In this document: positions 33,460 through 41,728 of the stretch, in pieces
How the letters are laid out: every line of letters starts with the position of its first letter
Position numbering within the stretch: the stretch's first letter is position 1
DNA from: Streptomyces litmocidini
GTDB taxonomy: Bacteria > Actinomycetota > Actinomycetes > Streptomycetales > Streptomycetaceae
NCBI RefSeq assembly: GCF_014649755.1
Contig: NZ_BMTQ01000014.1
Location: 158,623 to 222,622, forward strand
Reading direction: 5' to 3'
DNA: 64,000 nt
The notes under the pieces: model-generated
The model's input: the letters and a program-made list of their open reading frames with translations, nothing else
The model's database searches: none
What the model was told of the DNA's origin: nothing
Program-made: the position numbers and the translations under genes

Positions 33460-33496
33460 CGACGCGCCGTTCGACGGTGCACGTCGAAGAATCGGG
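33460..33496 (-). repeat. Right inverted repeat of the 2.45-kb unit
   Basis: These 37 bases are the inverted partner of 31050-31085, differing by two substitutions and one extra base. They lie 59 bases before the TIGR03086 gene start. Confidence 0.75.
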
Positions 33497-33555
33497 TCGG
33501 GGCCTGTCGCGAAAGTTCAAGACCGGGTGCGGGGGCCTTCCCTACGGTCGACGGC

Positions 33556-34128
33556 ATGAACGAGATCCACACCCACCTCACCGCCTGCGCCGCCGAGGCC
33601 CGCCGCGTCGCCCGCGGCGTCCGCGCCGACCACCTCGCCGCCCCCTCCCTCTGCGACGGCTGGACCGTTCGCGAACTCGCCAACCACCTCGTCCTCTACA
33701 CCTCTCACGGCCTCGAACACCGCGCCCTGCGCACCCAGCTCCCCGAGGAGACCGTCCAGCGGGACTTCGCGGGCGAGGACGGCTGGGCCGAGGCGTACGC
33801 GGTCCAGCTCGACCGGGCCCTGGCCGCCTGGGAGAAGCCGGACGCCTGGGAGGGGGACGTCGACATGGGCGGCAGCCCCGTGCCGGCCGCCGAGATCGCC
33901 GCCATGCTCGTCGGGGAACTCGCCCTGCACGGCTGGGACCTGGCCCGCTCCACCGGACAGGACGTCGCCCTGCCCGAGGCCACGGCGACGTACCTGCTCG
34001 ACGTGGTCGAGCGGTACGCGGAGACGTACCGCCGGTACGAGGGCTTCGCCGCCGCCGTCGGCGTACCGGACGACGCCCCGGCGCTCGACCGCGCCCTGGC
34101 CGTCAGCGGACGGAACCCGAAGGGCTAA
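33556..34128 (+). CDS. TIGR03086-family metal-binding protein (DinB/mycothiol type)
   Basis: This 190-aa helical-bundle protein matches TIGR03086. The start is LTACAAEARRVARGVRADHL and the motif LCDGWTVRELANHLVLY supplies the first metal His. GELALHGWDLARSTGQDV near residue 125 supplies the second His, with its acidic partner nearby. The wider family includes mycothiol-dependent maleylpyruvate isomerase and bacillithiol transferases, so a thiol-dependent reaction is likely but unproven. It converges with the CbiX-type gene with a 4-base overlap. The DsbA-like gene on the other side of the 2.45-kb unit belongs to a mycothiol-linked family too, so the two may once have been neighbours. Confidence 0.82.
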   Translation: MNEIHTHLTACAAEARRVARGVRADHLAAPSLCDGWTVRELANHLVLYTSHGLEHRALRTQLPEETVQRDFAGEDGWAEAYAVQLDRALAAWEKPDAWEGDVDMGGSPVPAAEIAAMLVGELALHGWDLARSTGQDVALPEATATYLLDVVERYAETYRRYEGFAAAVGVPDDAPALDRALAVSGRNPKG

Positions 34129-34868
34129 GCGGTCCTGGCGACCGGGCGGCGGCCGGCGTTCGCCCCGTCGTACCGCTCCAGGAGCAGGCGGCCCAGCTCG
34201 GGGGAGGGGCCCAGGACCTCCGCGAGGACGTCGGCCCCGGCCGCGCCCGCCGCGATGCGGTCCGGGAGGCGGCCCGGGGCGATCACGTACGGGGACACCG
34301 CGACCCGCCGGACGGCCGGGTCCGTGCGCAGGGCGCGGACGGCGTCCTCCGCGCGGGGGAGGGATGCGGAGGCGAACGCGGGCCGCACGGAGCACCAACC
34401 GGTGCGCCGCAGCTCCCGCGCCGTTTCTGCGATCACCGCGATCGCCTCCGGGTCGGTGGAGCCCGCCGAGGCCAGGACGACCCCGGTCGTGGGCTTGTCG
34501 GCGGGCGTGAGGCCCGCCTCGTACAACCGCCGCTCCACCGCCGCGATCAGCAGCGGCGACGGGCCGAGGACCTCCGCCTGGCGGATGCTCAGGGACGGGG
34601 GCGCCTGGCGCAGCACGGCGGGGACGTCGGCCTTCGCGTGGAAGGCCCGGGTGAGGAGGAGCGGCAGGGCCACGACCTCCCGCACCCCGTCGGCGGCGAG
34701 CCGGTCGAGGACCCCCGGCACCGACGGCAGGTTGAAGTCCAGGAACGCCGTCTCCACGCGCAGCCCCGGCCGCAGCGCACCGGCCCGGCGCACCAGCGCC
34801 TGGACGGTCGCCGCGTGCCGCGGGTCGCGGCTGCCGTGGGCGATCACGAGAAGGACGGGACGGTTCAC
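34125..34868 (-). CDS. Sirohydrochlorin chelatase (CbiX/SirB type)
   Basis: This 247-aa protein has two tandem CbiX-like halves. The first begins PVLLVIAHGSRDPRHA with the metal-binding His; the matching second His is in LLTRAFHAKADVPAVL (about residue 77). The second half (TTGVVLASAGSTDPEA) carries Ala and Ser in place of the His. Such enzymes insert cobalt or iron into sirohydrochlorin. As the last gene of the sulfur block, it is well placed to complete sirohaem for CysI. GTG at 34868 is the start, overlapping nothing but 8 bases from the permease stop. Converges with the TIGR03086 gene. Confidence 0.87.
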   Translation of the reverse strand: MNRPVLLVIAHGSRDPRHAATVQALVRRAGALRPGLRVETAFLDFNLPSVPGVLDRLAADGVREVVALPLLLTRAFHAKADVPAVLRQAPPSLSIRQAEVLGPSPLLIAAVERRLYEAGLTPADKPTTGVVLASAGSTDPEAIAVIAETARELRRTGWCSVRPAFASASLPRAEDAVRALRTDPAVRRVAVSPYVIAPGRLPDRIAAGAAGADVLAEVLGPSPELGRLLLERYDGANAGRRPVARTA

Positions 34869-34876
34869 GGCGCGGT

Positions 34877-35761
34877 TCAGCCCTTCGCCAGCAGGCCGCG
34901 GCGGCGGAGCACCGCGCGCTCCAGGGGGCTGAAGATGAGCAGGTCGATGGCGATGCCGACGATCAGGATCAGGATGATCGCCAGGAAGATCCCCGCCATG
35001 TCGATGTTGTTGCGTCCGTTCTCCAGGAGCTGGCCGAGGCCGAGGCCGAGGTCGGGCGAGGACGCGATGATCTCCGCGGCCATCAGCGAACGCCACGAGA
35101 ACGCCCAGCCCTGCTTGAGACCGGCGAGGTAGCCGGGGAGCGCGGCCGGCATCACGATGTGCCAGGCGCCCTTGAGGCCCGTGGCGCCGAGGGTCTGGCC
35201 CGCCCGCAGGAAGAGCGGCGGGACCTGGTCGACGCCGGCGACGAGGCCGTTGGCGATCGAGGGGACGGCGCCGAGCAGGATCACCGCGTACATCATGCTG
35301 TCGTTCAGGCCGAGCCACAGCACGGCCGGTGCCACCCAGGCCACCGAGGGCAGCGACTGGAGTCCCGCGAGGATCGGGCCGATCGCCGCGCGCACGAACT
35401 TCACGCGGGAGACGATCAGGCCCAGCGGGGTGCCGATGACGAGCGCCAGGAGGAAGCCGAAGAGGGCCCGGGAGACGCTGGTCCACAGGACGTCGAGGAG
35501 CGTGCCCTCCAGCCACATCGTGGTCAGGCTGTCCCACACGGCGGACGGGGCGGGCAGCTTGTACTCGTCGGTGACCTTCAGGGACACCAGGAGCTGCCAG
35601 ACGCCGAGGACGAGCACGACGGCGACGACCGGCGGGAACACCTTCTTGACCAGCACCTCGCGGACCGGGGTCCGTCGGATCTGCACGGTGTCGAGGGCGT
35701 CCAGACCGGCTTCGAGGCCGGCGAGGTCGTCGGTCTTGGGTGTGGTGTCAGTGCTGGCCAT
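34877..35761 (-). CDS. ABC transporter permease, sulfonate/taurine type
   Basis: This 294-aa inner-membrane protein has about six membrane segments starting with VFPPVVAVVLVLGVWQLLV after a 35-aa cytoplasmic tail. LQSLPSVAWVAPAVLWLG is a hallmark of SsuC/TauC/NrtB-type permeases. The EAA-like loop is GLKGAWHIVMPAALPGYLAGL. Together with the next two genes it forms an importer for organosulfur or sulfate-like anions; sulfur is inferred from the cys neighbours. Its ATG lies inside the end of the ATPase gene (14-base overlap). Confidence 0.87.
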   Translation of the reverse strand: MASTDTTPKTDDLAGLEAGLDALDTVQIRRTPVREVLVKKVFPPVVAVVLVLGVWQLLVSLKVTDEYKLPAPSAVWDSLTTMWLEGTLLDVLWTSVSRALFGFLLALVIGTPLGLIVSRVKFVRAAIGPILAGLQSLPSVAWVAPAVLWLGLNDSMMYAVILLGAVPSIANGLVAGVDQVPPLFLRAGQTLGATGLKGAWHIVMPAALPGYLAGLKQGWAFSWRSLMAAEIIASSPDLGLGLGQLLENGRNNIDMAGIFLAIILILIVGIAIDLLIFSPLERAVLRRRGLLAKG

Positions 35762-36542
35762 GGCGGCGGATCTCCCCACGCAGGTGCTCGGTGATCTCGA
35801 GGGACAGCTCCGCCACGGCGGAGTCCTCGATGCGGCGCGGCTGAGGGATGTCGATGGTCCACTCGTGCGCGATCCGGCCGGGCCGGGACGAGAGGAGGAC
35901 GACGCGCTCGGCCAGCCGCACGGCCTCGCGCACGTTGTGGGTGACGAAGAGCACCGACAGCTTCGTCTCCCGCCAGATCCGCGTCAGTTCGTCGTGCAGG
36001 ACGTCGCGGGTGATGGCGTCGAGCGCGGCGAACGGCTCGTCCATCAGGAGCAGGTCGCTGTCCTGGGCGAGCGCGCGGGCCAGCGCGACCCGCTGCCGCA
36101 TGCCGCCGGACAGCTCGTGGACCCGCTTGCCGTACGAGCCGCCGAGCCGGACGAGTTCGAGCAGCCGCTCGGCCTCCTCGCGGCGCCCGGCCTTGGGCAC
36201 CCCGCGCAGCCGCAGGGCCAGTTCGATGTTCTTGCCCGCGGTCAGCCACGGGAAGAGGGCGTGCTCCTGGAACATCAGGGCCGGCCGGCCGCCGGGGGTC
36301 TCGATGGACCCCGCGGACGGCCGGTCGAGCCCGGCGACCAGGTTGAGCAGCGTGGACTTGCCGCAGCCCGAGGCGCCCAGGAGGGTGACGAACTCGCCGG
36401 GGGCGACATCGAGCGAGATGTCGTCGAGGACGAGCTGCCCGCCGGCGGGTCCGCCGAAGGACTTGGAGACATGCTCGATACGGGCGGCGTGGGTCACCGC
36501 CGCACGGTCCTCGGCCTTGGCGAGCGTCGCGGTCGTGGCCAT
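35748..36542 (-). CDS. ABC transporter ATPase, sulfonate/taurine type
   Basis: This 264-aa protein has Walker A GASGCGKST (about residue 58), Q-loop FQEHALFPWL, signature LSGGMRQRVALARAL, Walker B LLLMDEPFAALD and the switch His in FVTHNVREA. RPGRIAHEWTIDIPQPR in the C-terminal tail is typical of SsuB/TauB/NrtD. It powers the importer. The ATG at 36542 is chosen because AGGAGG lies eight bases upstream; the in-frame GTG three codons earlier overlaps that site. The stop overlaps the permease start. Confidence 0.9.
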   Translation of the reverse strand: MATTATLAKAEDRAAVTHAARIEHVSKSFGGPAGGQLVLDDISLDVAPGEFVTLLGASGCGKSTLLNLVAGLDRPSAGSIETPGGRPALMFQEHALFPWLTAGKNIELALRLRGVPKAGRREEAERLLELVRLGGSYGKRVHELSGGMRQRVALARALAQDSDLLLMDEPFAALDAITRDVLHDELTRIWRETKLSVLFVTHNVREAVRLAERVVLLSSRPGRIAHEWTIDIPQPRRIEDSAVAELSLEITEHLRGEIRRHGQH

Positions 36543-36575
36543 GGTCGTCACCTCCTGGGGATCAGCTGCGGGCTG

Positions 36576-37691
36576 TTACTTCGCGCCGAGACCGGCGTCG
36601 GAGACCTCGGGCTGGCCCGCGGCCTTCAGGACCTTGTTGAGCGGCTTCAGGTCGTAGATGCCGGACAGCTCCGGCTTCTCCAGGAGCCCCGCCTTCACGG
36701 CGTGGTCGGCCTGGGCCTGGAGGGTGGCCGCCAGCGGGTCGTCGGTGAACCGGATGGACGGCCACGCGGCGTCGATCACCTTCGCGCCCAGCGCCTTGCC
36801 CGAGAGGTCCTTCAGCTTGGCGTTGGCCGAGGCCTTCGCCCTGTCCTGGTTGGCGTTGATCCACTGGTTGGTCTTCACCGAGCCGCGCAGGAACGCCTCG
36901 ACGACGTCGGGGTGCTCCTTCAGGAACTTCTGCGACACGATGATGTTCGTGATGACGAACTTCTTGTCCGGCCACAGGTCGGACTCGTCGAGCAGCACCT
37001 TCGCGCCGTCGCCGACCAGCTTCGACGCGGTCGGCTCCGGCACCCAGGCGCCGTCGACGGCGCCGGAGGCGTAGGCGTTCGGGGTGACCTTGTTGTCCGT
37101 GCGGACCACGGAGACGTCGCCCTTGCCGCTCTGGGCGTCGACCTTCCAGCCCTTCTCGGAGATCCAGTTGAGGAAGGCCACGTCCTGGGTGTTGCCGAGC
37201 TGCGGGGTGGCGATCCTCTTGCCCTTGAGGTCGTCCAGGGTCTTGATCTTCGCCGGGTTCACCACGAGCTTCACGCCGCCGGAGGCGGCACCGCCGATGA
37301 TGCGGAGGTTGCTGCCCTTGGTCTTGACGTAGCCGTTGATGGACGGCGAGGGGCCGATGAAGCCGATGTCGATCGAGCCGGCGTTCAGCGCCTCGATCTC
37401 GGACGGGCCCGCGTTGAAGGTGGTGGCGACCAGCTTGGTGCCGCCCAGCTCCTTCTGGAGGATGCCCTCCTTGTCACCGACGAGCGCGGTGGCGTGCGTG
37501 AGATTGGGGAAGTACCCGAGCCGTACGGTGTCGGCGGAGAGCTTCTCGCCCTCGGCGGCCACCTTCTTCGTGGCGTCGTCGTTCTTGGCCTCGGAGCCGT
37601 AGCCGCAGGAGGCGAGCGCGCCGATCATCAGCGGCAGGGCGGCGGCGGCGACCAGGCCGCGGCGCGGGGTGGTACGGGTGGTGGCAGGCAC
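36576..37691 (-). CDS. ABC transporter substrate-binding lipoprotein, sulfonate type
   Basis: This 371-aa protein has a signal peptide with lipobox GALASC. The mature domain opens DTVRLGYFPNLTHATAL, the SsuA/NrtA-like start. GPSEIEALNAGSIDIGFIGP and GKRIATPQLGNTQDVAFLNW match the family. It captures the sulfur compound outside the membrane for the permease and ATPase encoded downstream. The GTG at 37691 has GAGGGGAA about 8 bases upstream. A 29-codon Cys-containing frame ends 27 bases before it and may control it. Confidence 0.88.
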   Translation of the reverse strand: MPATTRTTPRRGLVAAAALPLMIGALASCGYGSEAKNDDATKKVAAEGEKLSADTVRLGYFPNLTHATALVGDKEGILQKELGGTKLVATTFNAGPSEIEALNAGSIDIGFIGPSPSINGYVKTKGSNLRIIGGAASGGVKLVVNPAKIKTLDDLKGKRIATPQLGNTQDVAFLNWISEKGWKVDAQSGKGDVSVVRTDNKVTPNAYASGAVDGAWVPEPTASKLVGDGAKVLLDESDLWPDKKFVITNIIVSQKFLKEHPDVVEAFLRGSVKTNQWINANQDRAKASANAKLKDLSGKALGAKVIDAAWPSIRFTDDPLAATLQAQADHAVKAGLLEKPELSGIYDLKPLNKVLKAAGQPEVSDAGLGAK

Positions 37692-37718
37692 GGGTGGTGT
37701 TCCCCTCGGTTCGACTTC

Positions 37719-37808
37719 TCAGCGAAGTCTGCGTCTATGTCGTTCGGGGTGGAGCGGGTGGAGCCGTGTGGCGCCGCTCGTGCGGCGCACCGAGGTCAGC
37801 ACGCACAT
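37719..37808 (-). CDS. Candidate regulatory leader peptide before the ABC importer
   Basis: A 29-codon frame starts at ATG 37808 behind GGGAGGGG (7-base spacing) and ends in TGA, 27 bases upstream of the binding-protein gene. It begins Met-Cys-Val-Leu and ends in a strongly basic Arg/His tail (RHRRRLR). Position and the Cys at codon 2 fit a cysteine-responsive leader. This assignment is weaker than for the leader before cysI. Confidence 0.4.
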   Translation of the reverse strand: MCVLTSVRRTSGATRLHPLHPERHRRRLR

Positions 37809-37897
37809 CGCGCGACCCCTCCCATGCCCGAGCCGAGGGCGCCGGAGCCCACCCGGCCGCCCTCCTTCGCGAAGCCGGCGTAAGCGTTCTGGCTCAT
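37796..37897 (-). CDS. Short open frame directly after cysN, uncertain
   Basis: A 33-codon frame opens at ATG 37897, one base after the cysN stop, and ends CAC-stop (Ala-Arg-Cys-Ala-Cys). Its 3' end overlaps the start of the 29-codon leader frame at 37808. Its translation could couple cysN to that leader. No clear ribosome-binding site beyond coupling is visible; it may be chance. Confidence 0.25.
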   Translation of the reverse strand: MSQNAYAGFAKEGGRVGSGALGSGMGGVARCAC

Positions 37898-37898
37898 C

Positions 37899-39242
37899 TC
37901 AGAAGTCCCACCCTTCTTCCTCGTCCACCGCGGCGACGGCCTTGGTCGTGGCGAAGGACTCGCCCGCCATGCCGGCCGCGAGCGTGGTGCCGTCCGCGGG
38001 GTCGATCAGCAGGAACGAACCCGTACGGCGGGAGTCCGCGTACGCGTCGAGCGCGAGCGGCTCGGCGGTGCGGACCACGACCCGGCCGATGTCGTTGGCG
38101 ACCAGCCGCCCGGGGTTCGGGTGCTGGGAGAGGTCGTCCAGGGTCAGCCGCGAGGGGATGTCCTTGACGATCGCCTTGACCGTGCGCGTGGTGTGCTTGA
38201 GCAGGACCCGCTGGCCGACGGCGAGCGGCTGGTCCGCCACGTGGCAGACCGTCGCCTCGACGTCCTGGCTGGTGGCCGGGGCGTCGCCGCTCGGCGCGAG
38301 CAGGTCGCCGCGCGAGATGTCGATGTCGTCGGCGAGCCGGATCGTCACCGACTGCGGGGCCCAGGCGATGTCCACGGACTCGCCGAGCGCGTCGATGCCG
38401 GTGATCGTCGACTTCTTCCCCGACGGCAGGACGGTGATCTCCTCGCCGACCCGGAAGGCACCGGCCGCGATCTGACCGGCGTAGCCCCGGTAGTCGGGGT
38501 GCTCGGCGGTCTGCGGGCGGATCACGTACTGCACGGGGAACCGGGCGTGGCAGCCCGTCAGGTCGTGGCTGACCGGGACGGTCTCCAGGTGCTCCAGGAC
38601 CGTCGGGCCGCCGTACCAGTCCATGTTCGCGGACGGTTCCACGACGTTGTCGCCGGCGAGCGCGGAGATCGGGATCGCGGTGATCTCCGGGACGCCGAGC
38701 TCGGAGGCGTACGTCGTGAACTCCTCGGCGATCGCGGCGAAGACGGGCTCCTGGTAGTCGACCAGGTCCATCTTGTTCACGGCGAGGACCACGTGCGGGA
38801 CGCGCAGCAGCGCGGCGACGGCGGCGTGCCGGCGGGTCTGCTCGACGACGCCGTTGCGGGCGTCGACCAGGACCACGGCCAGCTCGGCGGTGGAGGCGCC
38901 GGTGACCATGTTCCGGGTGTACTGCACGTGCCCGGGGGTGTCGGCGAGGATGAAGCGGCGGCGGGGCGTCGCGAAGTAGCGGTAGGCCACGTCGATCGTG
39001 ATGCCCTGCTCGCGCTCGGCCCGCAGGCCGTCGGTCAGCAGCGCCAGGTCGGGCGCCTCCTGGCCACGCTTGAGGGACGCGGCCTCCACGGCCTCCAGCT
39101 GGTCGACGAGGACCGACTTGGAGTCGTGGAGGAGCCGGCCCACCAGGGTGGACTTGCCGTCGTCGACGGAGCCGGCGGTGGCGAAACGCAGCAGGGTGGT
39201 CGCCGCCAGCTGGTCGGTCAGCTGCTCGGTGGACGTGCTCAT
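37899..39242 (-). CDS. cysN: Sulfate adenylyltransferase, GTPase subunit
   Basis: This 447-aa protein is the regulatory GTPase of ATP sulfurylase, driving adenylylation of sulfate to APS. The EF-Tu-like G motifs are visible: GSVDDGKST (G1, about residue 24), DTPGHVQY (G3, about 100) and NKMD (G4, about 155). The C-terminal beta-barrel segments include FPVQYVIRPQ and GRVVVRTAEPLALDAY. CysN alone is expected here because a separate cysC gene is present. It shares a TAATG overlap with the end of cysD, so the two subunits are translationally coupled. Confidence 0.94.
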   Translation of the reverse strand: MSTSTEQLTDQLAATTLLRFATAGSVDDGKSTLVGRLLHDSKSVLVDQLEAVEAASLKRGQEAPDLALLTDGLRAEREQGITIDVAYRYFATPRRRFILADTPGHVQYTRNMVTGASTAELAVVLVDARNGVVEQTRRHAAVAALLRVPHVVLAVNKMDLVDYQEPVFAAIAEEFTTYASELGVPEITAIPISALAGDNVVEPSANMDWYGGPTVLEHLETVPVSHDLTGCHARFPVQYVIRPQTAEHPDYRGYAGQIAAGAFRVGEEITVLPSGKKSTITGIDALGESVDIAWAPQSVTIRLADDIDISRGDLLAPSGDAPATSQDVEATVCHVADQPLAVGQRVLLKHTTRTVKAIVKDIPSRLTLDDLSQHPNPGRLVANDIGRVVVRTAEPLALDAYADSRRTGSFLLIDPADGTTLAAGMAGESFATTKAVAAVDEEEGWDF

Positions 39243-40177
39243 TAGAAGTACCCTTCGCGCTTGCGGTCTTCCATCGCGGCCTCGGACAGCTTGTCGTCGG
39301 CCCGGGTGGCGCCCCGCTCGGTGAGCCGGGAGGCGGCGATCTCGGCGATGACGGCGTCCAGCGTGGTGGCGTCGGAGTCGACGGCGCCGGTGCAGGACAT
39401 GTCGCCGACGGTGCGGTAGCGGATCAGCCGCTTCTCGACCGTCTCCGACTCCTTCGGGCCGCCCCACTCGCCGGCGGTGAGCCACATGCCGTTGCGGGCG
39501 AACACCTCGCGCTCGTGGGCGAAGTAGATCTCGGGGAGCTCGATCTTCTCCCGCTGGATGTACTGCCAGACGTCCAGCTCGGTCCAGTTGGAGAGCGGGA
39601 AGACCCGGACGTGCTCGCCGGGGGCGTGCCGGCCGTTGTAGAGCTGCCACAGCTCGGGGCGCTGGCGGCGCGGGTCCCACTGCGAGAACTCGTCGCGCAG
39701 CGAGAACACCCGCTCCTTGGCGCGGGCCTTCTCCTCGTCGCGGCGGCCGCCGCCGAAGACGGCGTCGAAGCGGTGCTGCTGGATCGCCTCGGTCAGCGGG
39801 ACGGTCTGCAGCGGGTTGCGGGTGCCGTCGGGGCGCTCGCGGAGCTTGCCGGCGTCGATGTACTCCTGCACGGAGGCCACGTGCAGCCGCAGCCCGTGCC
39901 GGTCGACGACCCGGTCGCGGTACTCGATGACCTCGGGGAAGTTGTGCCCGGTGTCGACGTGGAGGAGCGTGAAGGGGACCGGCGCGGGGGCGAAGGCCTT
40001 CAGCGCCAGGTGCAGCATGACGATGGAGTCCTTGCCGCCGGAGAAGAGGATCACCGGCCGCTCGAACTCGCCCGCCACCTCGCGGAAGATGTGGACGGCC
40101 TCGGACTCCAGGGAGTCGAGGTGCGACAGCGCGAACGGACTGTCCGTGGTGTCGTGGGCGTGGGCGACGGTGGTCAC
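39242..40177 (-). CDS. cysD: Sulfate adenylyltransferase, catalytic subunit
   Basis: This 311-aa protein is the catalytic subunit of ATP sulfurylase. It has the PP-loop FSGGKDSIVMLHLA (about residue 46) for ATP, then DTGHNFPEVIEYRD. The landmark GGGRRDEEKARAKER (about residue 145) is followed by PLSNWTELDVWQYI. The ending EDRKREGYF is the CysD family signature. GTG at 40177 has AAAGGGG six bases upstream. It forms a heterodimer with CysN. The 89-base gap to cysC is the only sizeable gap in the cys operon. Confidence 0.95.
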   Translation of the reverse strand: MTTVAHAHDTTDSPFALSHLDSLESEAVHIFREVAGEFERPVILFSGGKDSIVMLHLALKAFAPAPVPFTLLHVDTGHNFPEVIEYRDRVVDRHGLRLHVASVQEYIDAGKLRERPDGTRNPLQTVPLTEAIQQHRFDAVFGGGRRDEEKARAKERVFSLRDEFSQWDPRRQRPELWQLYNGRHAPGEHVRVFPLSNWTELDVWQYIQREKIELPEIYFAHEREVFARNGMWLTAGEWGGPKESETVEKRLIRYRTVGDMSCTGAVDSDATTLDAVIAEIAASRLTERGATRADDKLSEAAMEDRKREGYF

Positions 40178-40266
40178 AGTGCCCCTTTCGTTCGCTTCTC
40201 CGCCCGCGCGGCGAAGCGGCGCGGCTTTCGTGGTCGTCTGCGGCCCGGCGGCCGCGGGTGCGTCGC

Positions 40267-40800
40267 TCACAGCAGGCCCCTCTCGGTGAGCAGCGCGTGG
40301 AGCTGCGCCGCGGACTCCTGCACGGTCTGGTTCTGGGACTCGATCCGCAGATCGGGGTTCTCGGGCGCCTCGTAGGGGTCGTCGACGCCGGTGAGGCCGC
40401 TGATCTCGCCCGCGGCCTGCTTGGCGTAGAGGCCCTTCACGTCGCGGACGGAGCAGACCTCCACGGGGGTGGCCACGTGGACCTCCAGGAAGGCGGTGCC
40501 CTCGGCCTGGTGGCGCTTGCGGACCGCCTCGCGGCTGTCGTTGTACGGGGCGATGACCGGGACCAGGACCTTCACGCCGTGCGAGGCGAGCAGCTCGGCG
40601 ACGAAGCCGATCCGCTGCACGTTGGTGTGGCGGTCCTCGCGGGTGAAGCCGAGGCCCGCGGAGAGGAACTCGCGGATCTCGTCGCCGTCGAGGATCTCGA
40701 CGCGGTGGCCCTCGTCGCGGAGGCGACCGGCCAGCTCGTACGCGATGGTGGTCTTTCCGGCGCTCGGCAGGCCGGTGAGCCAGATGGTGGCACCGGTCAC
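40267..40800 (-). CDS. cysC: Adenylylsulfate kinase
   Basis: This 177-aa kinase phosphorylates APS to PAPS. The P-loop is TGLPSAGKTT (about residue 8). LDGDEIREFLSAGLGFTREDR and VIAPYNDSREAVRKRH follow the family order, and GLYAKQAAGEISGLTGVDDPYE is the CysC C-terminal landmark. The GTG at 40800 is preferred because AGGAG lies seven bases upstream; the ATG at 40836, which overlaps the cysH stop, would add 12 residues. PAPS may serve sulfotransferases, because the CysH here looks like an APS reductase. Confidence 0.93.
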   Translation of the reverse strand: MTGATIWLTGLPSAGKTTIAYELAGRLRDEGHRVEILDGDEIREFLSAGLGFTREDRHTNVQRIGFVAELLASHGVKVLVPVIAPYNDSREAVRKRHQAEGTAFLEVHVATPVEVCSVRDVKGLYAKQAAGEISGLTGVDDPYEAPENPDLRIESQNQTVQESAAQLHALLTERGLL

Positions 40801-40835
40801 GTGGTTCTCCTGGAAGGTCTGGGGGGTGGGGGTCA

Positions 40836-41552
40836 TCAGCCGTGCAGCCCGCACTCGGTCTTGCCGCGGCCCGCCCAGCGTCCGGCGCGGGCGTCCTCGC
40901 CCTCCAGGACGCGGCGGGTGCAGGGGGCGCAGCCGACGGAGGCGTACCCGTCCATGAGGAGCGGGTTGGTGAGGACACCGTGCTCCGTGACGTACGCGTC
41001 GACGTCGTCCTGCGTCCAGCGGGCGATGGGGGAGACCTTGACCTTCTGCCGCTTCTCGTCCCAGCCGACGACCGGGGTGTTCGCCCGGGTCGGGGACTCG
41101 TCGCGGCGGAGGCCGGTGGCCCACGCGCCGTAGGCGGTGAGGCCCTCTTCGAGGGGCTTGACCTTGCGCAGCGCGCAGCACAGGTCCGGGTCGCGGTCGT
41201 GCAGCTTCGGACCGTACTCGGCGTCCTGCTCGGCCACGGTCTGACGCGGGGTCAGGGTGATGACGTTGACGTCCATGACGGCGTCCACGGCGTCCCGGGT
41301 GCCGATGGTCTCCTCGAAGTGGTAGCCCGTGTCGAGGAAGACGACGTCCACTCCGGGCTTCACCCGGGAGGCGAGGTGGGCGACGACCGCGTCCTCCATG
41401 GAGGAGGTCACGCAGAAGCGGTCGCCGAAGGTGTCCACGGCCCAGCGGAGGATCTCCAGGGCGGAGGCGTCCTCCAGATCACGGCCGGCCTGCTCGGCGA
41501 GTGCCTTCAGGTCGGCCGCGGTCGCGTCCTCGATCGGCTGAGTGCCCGTCAT
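40836..41552 (-). CDS. cysH: APS/PAPS reductase with iron-sulfur ligands
   Basis: This 238-aa enzyme reduces activated sulfate to sulfite. VTSSMEDAVVAHLA is the PP-loop and DTGYHFEET follows. The paired Cys motifs LCCALRKVKPL and GCAPCTRRVL are the [4Fe-4S] ligands that mark APS-using reductases. The C-terminal ECGLH carries the catalytic Cys. ATG at 41552 overlaps the stop of the zinc-ribbon gene (ATGA), so the genes are coupled. PAPS use by some iron-sulfur members cannot be ruled out. Confidence 0.93.
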   Translation of the reverse strand: MTGTQPIEDATAADLKALAEQAGRDLEDASALEILRWAVDTFGDRFCVTSSMEDAVVAHLASRVKPGVDVVFLDTGYHFEETIGTRDAVDAVMDVNVITLTPRQTVAEQDAEYGPKLHDRDPDLCCALRKVKPLEEGLTAYGAWATGLRRDESPTRANTPVVGWDEKRQKVKVSPIARWTQDDVDAYVTEHGVLTNPLLMDGYASVGCAPCTRRVLEGEDARAGRWAGRGKTECGLHG

Positions 41553-41728
41553 ATCGCTTCCCTCCCGGTGGTGTCGTCCGAAGTCGCCGGGGCGAGGAGC
41601 CCCAGGAACTTCAGCTGGAAGGCTCGACTGCACGCGGCACATTCCCAGGCGCCGTGACCCTGCTCGTTCGGACGCAGGTCCTCGTCCCCGCAGTAGGGGC
41701 AGTGGAACGGCGCGGCACGCTCGCTCAC
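41549..41728 (-). CDS. 59-aa zinc-ribbon-like protein within the cys operon
   Basis: This small protein has two CxxC pairs (HCPYCGDEDLRP and ECAACSRAFQLKFLGL) spaced like a zinc ribbon. It overlaps cysI by GTGA at its start and cysH by ATGA at its end, so all three are translationally coupled. The same small gene sits between cysI and cysH in other Streptomyces, which is recalled context. Its role is not established; metal handling for the iron-sulfur enzymes on either side is a reasonable guess. Confidence 0.8.
   Translation of the reverse strand: MSERAAPFHCPYCGDEDLRPNEQGHGAWECAACSRAFQLKFLGLLAPATSDDTTGREAI

Larger units (their letters stand above)
31050..33496. mobile_element. 2.45-kb unit bounded by 36/37-bp inverted repeats
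   Basis: The stretch starts one base after the DsbA-like stop and ends 59 bases before the TIGR03086 gene. Its ends are near-perfect inverted repeats of each other. Inside are two divergent paralogous secreted-protein genes with matching leaders, several strong hairpins and no transposase. A non-autonomous mobile element or a cassette copied by inverted duplication are the two readings. No target-site duplication was seen at the flanks. Confidence 0.4.
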
